The notes under the pieces are model-generated. The model did not search any database. It saw only the letters and a program-made list of their open reading frames with translations, and was not told where the DNA came from. Shown piece after piece: positions 57,714-64,000 of a stretch of DNA of 64,000 nt. How positions within the stretch are numbered: position 1 is the stretch's first letter; every line of letters starts with the position of its first letter. A program made the translations under genes and the position numbers. The DNA is from Paramarasmius palmivorus (lineage: Eukaryota; Basidiomycota; Agaricomycetes; Agaricales; Marasmiaceae): positions 434,001-498,000 of the forward strand of contig JAYKXP010000034.1 in NCBI GenBank assembly GCA_037176845.1, read 5' to 3'.

Positions 57714-60397
57714 ATGCCTCTCAAGCGCAAGAAGAAGCAGCCCCTCAATATGTCTACACCTTCTCCTTCGCCAGCTTCACCGTCTCCAGCAGAGGCACCC
57801 AGTCCAGTCACTGAAGAGAAGATTCAAAAAGCAAAAGAAGGATGGTTGGCAGGAAAATACCGGACAATGAAAGCGGCAGCAAAGGCCTTTCATCTGCCAT
57901 ACGACCGATTCCGTAGCCGCGCATTAGGTATCACGAAGCCTCGAAAGGAAGCCCATGTCAATCAGCAGCTGCTCAACAAGGATCAGAAACACGCCCTCCT
58001 TGATTGGATCCAGTATCTCGGCCTGACTGGTCAACCTGTCGATGCGCGCTCAGTGCGACCCAAAGTTCGCGAAATCATGGAGAAAGATGGAAAAACTGTG
58101 GACGAAAATACTGTATCTGACACATGGGTTCGGAACTTCAAGCGGGAGTACCGAGACGTAATAAAGAGTGCACGAGGTGCTGGCTTGGATCCCTCACGTT
58201 CGAGCGCCTTCAACTACACTGCCGTGAATGATTACTTCATGAAAGTGGACGAGATCTTGAAGAAGTATGGCATACCTTGGGAAAACGTCTACAACATGGA
58301 TGAGAAGGGGATCCAGCTGGGAGGTGGGCGCAGAGGCTCACAGAAGAAGTTTTGGTTTGGCCGGGAAGACAAGTTGATGTATAGGATTCAGAGCGACGAC
58401 CTGAAACTGGTGACGGTTATTGAAACTGTATGTGCAGATGGAACAGCCGAAATCAAACCTGGTTTTGTGTTCAGTGGAAAGACCATGTGCGACGAATGGC
58501 TTCAAGTTGACAAGGACATCCTGTGAGTAATTTTGCAGCTGAAGACGACTATTCGGACTCATTTATCGATTTCAGTGTCGCAACCTCTGACAACGGCTGG
58601 ACAGACGATGAGATTGGGGCCCAATGGTTCCAAAAAACATTCATTCCCCAAAGCGCTGCACGAAACAAGTCAGGAAAACCAATTCTCTTGATTTACGACG
58701 GCCACGGATCTCACACTCACGATGGATGGGTTCAAGCAGCTCTCGAGAACAACGTGATTTTACTCTGCCTTCCTCCTCATACTACTCATCGACTTCAGCC
58801 TCTCGATGTCGGATGCTTTGGGCCACTTCAGACTGCCTGGTTCAACCGTTGTGATCAGATGCTTCACGAGACTGGGTCAGGTATGGAAATGGCCGATGTT
58901 GTGAAGGAATATATGATAGCGCGGGCAGTGGCATTCAAGGAGAGTAATGTCCTGTCGGCATTCAAAAAGTCAGGAATCAGGCCCCTCAATCCTGAAATCT
59001 TCACAGCAGCCGATTACGCACCTAGCAAGACCTCATCTACAATACAATATGCTCCTTCATCCTTCCCCACACGACTTCCTGCTGCACCTGACGCATCTTC
59101 CGATGATGCCTTCTTCGATCCCTCGAGCATGGTGGCCAATGGAGGCGAAGAAACCTCTGAGGATGACAGTGGTGACAGTGATGAAGAGGGGAGTGAAGAC
59201 GAAGATTGGGAGGCAAGCTCTGATTCCGAGTCAAGTTCTGATGGAAGCCAGAGTGATTCCGAAGACGGGAGTGAGAATTCTCAACGAGGGGAACACGAGG
59301 CTTCCGTCACCCCTGCCATTGAATGCAGCCCCGGATCGCCGAGTCCATCAACTTCCGTCACCTCCTCATCTTTGCAACATTCCCAGGTCATTCTCTCACC
59401 AGTTCCCCGTCGAGTTCTGCCAACTCCGGGTTGGTGGAACTCACAACAGCCATCGTACAGAACACCATCTCCATCAAACACACCCAGGTGCCAGACTCGA
59501 AGCATGTGCCGAACCCAATCTATGTCCACCGCATCATCCTCTACCAGTACTCCTCTTCCAACATTCTTCACCGATGAACGAAATCTCCCTCCTCATGCTG
59601 CAGCCACGATCGCATACTATCGCCGGCAAACTGCCATCGCTCGACAAGCTGCAGCTGAGGCAGAAGCTCAACGTGATGCCGCTAATGTTCATGCTATTCT
59701 GATGTCGCGCCAGGCAACTGTTCTCCGTCATCGCTTGTATGGAAAGGAGAAGAAAGGCAAGCGGCAAACTCGAACATTGGCTCGAATCGTTACATCAGAA
59801 GAGGGACAGGCGGAGGCACGGGAACAGAGGATTCGGCGAGAAGAAAAGCAGCAAGCAGCTGAGGAGGCAGCCAGGAGGAAGGCAGCAAAGAGCAAAGAGG
59901 ACATCGAGAGACGTTTTGAGCAGACGAGAACACAATCCATCTTTTCGGGCAGTCTCCATAGCAAGGGAAAGCCGGAACTTGGAGACATTGCAGCAGCTAT
60001 TCCCCTGGTTGTCCCTGAAAAGGCATTGAAGAAGGATATCCTAGCAGCAATAACAACTCATTTCGACACTCATCCTGATTTAAAGCGGCACCCGCGGTTC
60101 TCTGGGCTGTTCACAAGAAAACGAACTCGTAATGTACGCGACATTGACGAGAACGGAGACGCGCCTGGACCCTCAGAGGATGTGTCACCTCCTGCTCAAA
60201 GACCAAGGCTCAACGACGTTACTGTTTCATACCAGCCGCCGCCACCACTGCCATCCACTCTGTTTACCTTACCCCAAACACCTCACCATTCCGGACTTCC
60301 TTTCGGTGGCATGTACTACACATCTATTCCTCCAAATATGCAAGCAAGCTCCAGTAGAAACACCCTAGATTCACCTAATATGCTGTATAGATATTGA
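57714..60397 (+). CDS. Pogo-like DDE transposase
   Basis: Two exons (57714-58522 and 58576-60397; 53-nt intron) encode 876 aa. The N-terminus holds a Psq/HTH-type DNA-binding region (KAKEGWLAGKYRTMKAAAKAF, residues about 39-75) and a second CENP-B-like HTH (HALLDWIQYLGLTGQPVDARSV and VRNFKREYRDV). The DDE_1 catalytic fold follows: first Asp in VYNMDEKGIQLG (about residue 190), second in LIYDGHGSH after the intron, and the third likely in the HRLQPLDVGCFG segment. A long C-terminal extension is acidic and Ser-rich (residues about 430-530), then helical and Glu/Arg-rich. It cuts and pastes the element by binding the terminal repeats. No frame breaks, and key residues are present. Confidence 0.92.
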
Positions 60398-60405
60398 CAT
60401 AAGAA

Positions 60406-60930
60406 TTAATATGCTATCTTGTACTCTACACCCGTGCCCTGTCTTTCGGTGGTCGAGGGGGCCTTGACGGAGTAGCGTAGACCTGTACTGTCATTTAATA
60501 CACTTGAACAGATCAATTTCTGGTTGGAACGTACACAGAACTGCCCATTGTCTTCATCTGTACTGTAGTCTTCCGGCCCAAGCCCGTTGGTATGATATTT
60601 CACTGGCGGCATGCTGTTTCGCTTGTACGGTGGTTCTGGTGAGGGAGTAACTTTCTCAGGGCATTTATCCCTTGCAGGTCCTTTCAGGCATTGAACGCGA
60701 ATAACCTGGGAGTGCGACGTCAGTGAATAATAGCAAAAATATAAACCATAGGCACGCACCATTGGCTGCTTTTCCAGCTGGGATCCGTCAACATATACTG
60801 TGATAAAAGGGGGTGGTTCTTCTAGCAGTTGATCCAAGACTGGATTTGTGCTTGAGATGGTCAAATCGACAGTGGATTCATCAACATGTTTGACTTGAAC
60901 GAGGTCGAGATGAAAATCGGATGAGGACAT
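60406..60930 (-). CDS. Second gene of the transposon, unknown function
   Basis: Convergent to the transposase with an 8-bp gap between stops. Starts MSSSDFHLDLVQVKHVDEST. A 54-nt intron (60706-60759) has good GTGCGT and CCCAG sites and is in frame; spliced it gives 156 aa. The first 50 residues look like beta strands (VDLTISSTNPVLDQLLEEPP, FITVYVDGSQL) followed by VIRVQCLKGPARDKCPEK and a Ser/Pro-rich, acidic C-terminus. No catalytic motif is visible. Its location inside the terminal repeats and its open frame suggest a transposon-encoded accessory or regulatory protein; this is inference. Confidence 0.7.
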   Translation of the reverse strand: MSSSDFHLDLVQVKHVDESTVDLTISSTNPVLDQLLEEPPPFITVYVDGSQLEKQPMVRAYGLYFCYYSLTSHSQVIRVQCLKGPARDKCPEKVTPSPEPPYKRNSMPPVKYHTNGLGPEDYSTDEDNGQFCVRSNQKLICSSVLNDSTGLRYSVKAPSTTERQGTGVEYKIAY

Positions 60931-61286
60931 GGATTATGATGACGCGTGCACTTGGGTTCTGATGTGGGTTGCGCCGTTTGTGCCGGCGGACTTCAAAAAA
61001 TCGCTGAAGCCGAGTGTTGCCATGTGTGACATTTCGTTACTTCACCGTTACATTGCAATTGTACTTCCTTGCTGCCCCTCGGTCATTGCCCGACAGCAGA
61101 GGAAAAAATCAGAAAAATCCAAAAAATTCAGTATAAGGGTTTTGAATAGTGTAGAATAACTTTGTGTAGTCAAATTTACGCAGGGGGATATGTGAGAGGC
61201 TGCACCTCAATCAGTTGTATTACCGTGCACCCCATAGTATCTCAATGCAAGGCGACTCGGGGAGATGGCAAGGCCCAACGTTGTAA

Positions 61287-61379
61287 TCCCCCTTAGCTCA
61301 GTGGTAGAGCGCTTCACTAGTATGGCGATAGGAAACTTCGGCTATGAAGAGGTCAGTCGTTCAAGTCGGCTAGGGAAAA
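61287..61379 (+). tRNA. tRNA-Thr (AGT) copy with degraded acceptor stem, possible pseudo-tRNA
   Basis: D, anticodon and T arms are intact and nearly identical to the copy at 121 (AGT anticodon, 61319-61321). A 21-nt intron lies at 61323-61343. The acceptor 3' strand reads AGGGAAA (61372-61378) against 5' TCCCCCT, leaving two A-C mismatches at positions 2-71 and 3-70. Charging and processing would likely be impaired. A T8 run follows at 61394. Confidence 0.8.
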
Positions 61380-61393
61380 TTATGTGGTTCCCC

Positions 61394-61401
61394 TTTTTTT
61401 T
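61394..61401 (+). terminator. RNA polymerase III terminator
   Basis: An eight-T run 15 bp after the 3' end of the tRNA-Thr copy; T5 or longer suffices for Pol III release. Confidence 0.7.
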
Positions 61402-61867
61402 CATATGTCCCAGGTCTTTCAAAACAGCAGTTACATTCCATATTTTAACGACTGACATTGGCATAAACGAGTGTAGGGGTATTATGAGGATCTACTCTAT
61501 CATAAGGGTTCGGCTTGCGACATAATCTGAGGCGGGAGAGGGGATCTGGCCCCCTATAAACCAAGAAGAGAGCCAGCCCATAACGATAAACGAGAAAGCA
61601 ATATAAAAACCATGAACCATGGAACGATATACAAGTAAAACCATATGAAAACAAGGAACAAGAGATAACTGAAGCATGCGGAGATGTGTTGATGAGATGA
61701 TGAATGATGAATAAATATGTGTTGTTATGATTCAGATGAAGGGAACAACAATGCAAGCGGGAAGGAAACGTGATATGATTTCGTTGTCGTCGTGATCGCA
61801 GTCGCCGTCGACGGCAACCGCTTTCGGACCTCCATAGTAACGTGGAAGGCTCTTGGGGTCCGAACTC
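61402..61867. other. No gene seen
   Basis: AT-rich spacer; it probably contains the 3' UTR of the minus-strand gene that ends at 61868. Confidence 0.5.
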
Positions 61868-62635
61868 CTAATCTTCATCCATCCGTGAAGGTGTTTGAAT
61901 ACCTCTCAACGGCGCTCGACTCCTCCCGTCAATATTCATCTTCTCTGCAGAGGGTGGTGTAGCCGGAACTGGCGGTAAAGCCAACCCAAACGCAACAGTC
62001 ATTGACCTAGCACGTCTAGGTGTAGCAGGAGACTTTGGAGTAGGTGGTAGTGGCGGTAAAGGAAGAGCCGGGGCCGGTACAGGCGCTGGCGGGGGTGGCA
62101 GGCGCCGGCGTTGTGGTCTGGGTAGACAAACATGTAGAGTTAGCGCTGTATAGCATGGACGAGTCAGAAGAGCAATAGCCTACCTCAGCGCTCCGCCCAA
62201 ACTCCCGCTCCTCATCCTTCCTATCCTGCCTACAAGGCTATTCCCCTCTGTGGCCGTCTGCTGGTTCGTTATACTCCCACTCCTCGCTCTCCTGCCCAAT
62301 GCAATCTCCGCCTTGTTCGATGGACTCCGTACGTGGTGAATCGTACTAGGCGAAGCTTGGATGCTCAAGCTCGACCGTCTCTTGCGCAACTTGGGTGTCT
62401 GGGCCTTGTTGCGGTTTACATTGGACGAGGACGAGTCTTCGACGTCACTCGTATCATCAAGAACGTCCGATCTCAAAGTAGCAGTAGAGGTGACTGTGCC
62501 GACTGAGATGTTTGAGATGGTTGAAGCGATGGAGGCTGTTGAATCCATCCTAGGACGAGTGTGGTTGTTGTAATGAGACGGAGGAGCAAGGAGGCCAGAG
62601 GAAAAGAATGCGCTGTATTCGAATGTTGTGGCCAT
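61868..62635 (-). CDS. Ser/Pro-rich low-complexity protein, unknown
   Basis: Two exons (62635-62184, 62117-61868; 66-nt GT-AG intron) encode 233 aa in phase, starting MATTFEYSAFFSSGLLAPP. The first half is Ser/Thr-rich (STASIASTISNISVGTVTS) with a basic patch (TPKLRKRRSSLSI) and RRARSGS, RMRSGS motifs that resemble basophilic kinase sites. Exon 2 encodes a polyproline stretch (RRRLPPPPAPVPAPALPLPP), then TPRRARSMTVAFGLALPP and ends GIQTPSRMDED. Probably intrinsically disordered. No domain recognised. The upstream region is pyrimidine-rich on the coding strand. Exon limits are firm because phase and both splice sites agree. Confidence 0.75.
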
Positions 62636-63509
62636 GTTGTCTTCTTTTGTTAATCGTTTCGTTTCGTGGAGGGAGAGGGAAGGAAGGAAAAACAATGGGG
62701 GCGATGTTGTGGTTGAAAGAAAACAAAAAAGAAACCAGGAACGATGGCACGTGCGCGTGGTTCAAATCGCCCCGCCTGCCGGAGCGCGGGAATTTTGGGA
62801 AAAAATTGCCGAGCGGGATGGGTCGGTGTCGTCACGGAGAACACGTTTTAATTTACGTTTCCCTGAATGGTCGGTGGAAGACGAGTACCGTTTCCAGAGT
62901 GTGGGTGTAGGTTATGTATTCGAGCAGAAGGATGGTTGACGTGGAAGAATAAGAGGAGGAGCCGCCTTATGTATGGCGCTCGGCTACTAGGTGCGCGACC
63001 GTCGTTGAGCAACGGACACTAAGCGTTTGAGGGTTTGGAGACTCGAAGAAGCGAGAAGGAGTTGGGGTTTATATACTCGAGAAGATGTATGAAAAGGAAA
63101 ATCCATACTCCTCGTAACCCACTGCCTTGCCGTGCATACCTCACATAAGCGTTGGTCCAGCGTAGTTGTCGAGGAACCCAAGGCTATGTACCTGGTAACT
63201 TGGTGCGGTCTGGTATCGGTGTACCTCGGGATCACAATGCAGAAGGGCTAAGAGAGAAATTATCATCCTCTATCGCTATTCACCAAGGAGGCTCGACAGG
63301 AAACTTGTGCAGAAATAGTTCTTGAGTACTATTCTGATAACTCGTAGCTAATAAAAGAATGAAAAAGTCAAATTTACACACCGTTACGCCCGTCAATCAT
63401 ACTTGAAAAAGGCATCGAGATTAGAGTGCGTTCCGCATCCAGTCCGTAAAGTCCGCCAAGAATATGGTGAAAGGGTCGACGGACCGACAAGTGTAATCGT
63501 AGCCAAAAA
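62636..63509. other. No gene seen
   Basis: Promoter side of the minus-strand gene and about 600 bp of spacer. Short plus ORFs (62608-62939) overlap the 5' leader and are not supported. Confidence 0.5.
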
Positions 63510-63600
63510 TTCCCCCTAGCCGACTTGAACGACTGACCTCTTCATAGAATTATTGGAACCGAGATACTAGTGAAGCGCTCTACCGCTGAGCTAAGGGGGA
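63510..63600 (-). tRNA. tRNA-Thr (AGT anticodon), intron-containing
   Basis: Minus-strand copy with a fully paired acceptor: TCCCCCT (63600-63594) with AGGGGGA (63517-63511). The anticodon AGT is at 63568-63566. A 19-nt intron at 63546-63564 differs in sequence and length from those of the other two copies. A T5 run follows on the minus strand (63509-63505), enough for Pol III termination. Confidence 0.93.
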
Positions 63601-64000
63601 CTATAAAAGGGGTTGTGTTTGGTTATCAGATTGGGAGCTTGCGAGCTATTGTTTCAATGTTTGACTTCGGCTGTGAACATTACCTATGACGCAAGCGTAG
63701 CTGATTCTAAACCCGGCGAGGTCCGATTCATTTCTCACGGCATGCCAGTGACCCAAATGCGAAGAATGAGACACGAATTTGAGCCAATATGTACAACGAT
63801 ACAAAGTACTAAACAGCGTGCTACAGCATTGAAAGTAGAGGGTCTTGTGAATTTAAATACAGATTATGTAGAACTCACATAGGGCTAATCATGATGCTGG
63901 AAAGAGATGGAAAGTAAGGGGCTGGGTACGGAGCTTAAATGCCGGGGATGTTTTCAGCCTGAAGCGGTCGATTTTGTCGACGTAAAGCATGGTGGGTTTC
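63601..64000. other. No gene seen
   Basis: 400 bp at the window edge with one unsupported 89-codon ORF. Confidence 0.4.

Larger units (their letters stand above)
57249..61237. mobile_element. Complete pogo-like (Tc1/mariner superfamily) transposon, 3,989 bp
   Basis: The left terminus (57249) reads CTATGGGGTGCAGGGTAA and the right terminus (61237, reverse complement) CTATGGGGTGCACGGTAA; the inverted repeat is about 23 bp with one mismatch. TA flanks both ends (57247-57248 and 61238-61239), the target duplication of this superfamily. It encloses two convergent genes: the transposase (57714-60397) and a second ORF (60930-60406). Both are open, so the element may be recent and possibly active. 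It inserted 42 bp downstream of the mucin-like gene and 50 bp upstream of a tRNA-Thr copy. Confidence 0.92.

Noticed and set aside
58947..59702. 251-codon ORF within the transposase
   Set aside because: Out-of-frame shadow of the low-complexity transposase C-terminus.
1..64000. CRISPR arrays, rRNA genes, prokaryotic operons
   Set aside because: None seen; the window is eukaryotic nuclear DNA.

Overview
The window is nuclear DNA from a filamentous basidiomycete, most likely an Agaricomycete. Coding regions are cut by many 45-65 nt GT-AG introns, tRNAs carry introns after position 37, and the recognisable families (DUF6699, DUF6534-type seven-helix proteins, F-box proteins, MYND-finger expansions, pogo-like DDE transposons) are typical of mushroom-forming fungi. 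All calls come from reading the sequence and checking reading phase across splice sites; no database search was run.

Layout. 0-5 kb: an intron-containing tRNA-Thr, degenerate repeat-rich DNA, and a 274 bp MITE. 5.9-13.3 kb: three DUF6699 genes with long gene-poor gaps. 14.7-15.9 kb: a broken F-box gene. 17.7-26.5 kb: a seven-exon MFS transporter, a ten-exon seven-helix membrane protein, a basidiomycete-type unknown protein, and a calponin-homology gene starting 4 nt after it. 26.9-28.1 kb: a bZIP gene that looks like HAC1/XBP1, the unfolded-protein-response regulator. Its two overlapping frames join in phase if a 65-nt non-GT/AG segment is removed, and its promoter holds a TGACGTGG element. 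28.8-54.0 kb: an array of seven MYND zinc-finger paralogues (six plus, one minus), interrupted by a DUF6534 gene and an F-box gene. 55.3-57.2 kb: a 12-exon mucin-like single-pass membrane protein. 57.2-61.2 kb: a complete pogo-like transposon with terminal inverted repeats, TA target duplication, an 876-aa transposase and a second convergent gene. 61.3-64 kb: a tRNA-Thr-like copy, a Pro/Ser-rich protein gene and a third tRNA-Thr.

The main accessory system is the MYND array. The paralogues share a long helical N-terminal region, one exon that encodes the whole MYND finger, and a C-terminal domain with a conserved (K/E)E(I/V)L..PG..YR motif. Four copies are open (570, 583, 559 and 554 aa). Three are broken, by single frameshifts or by an 829 bp insertion. 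Similar spacers follow two copies, which points to segmental duplication. Inside the array a DUF6534 gene is split by a 1,070 bp inverted-repeat element with a 7-bp ATTCATA target duplication. The region therefore looks like a fast birth-and-death locus with recent mobile DNA activity.
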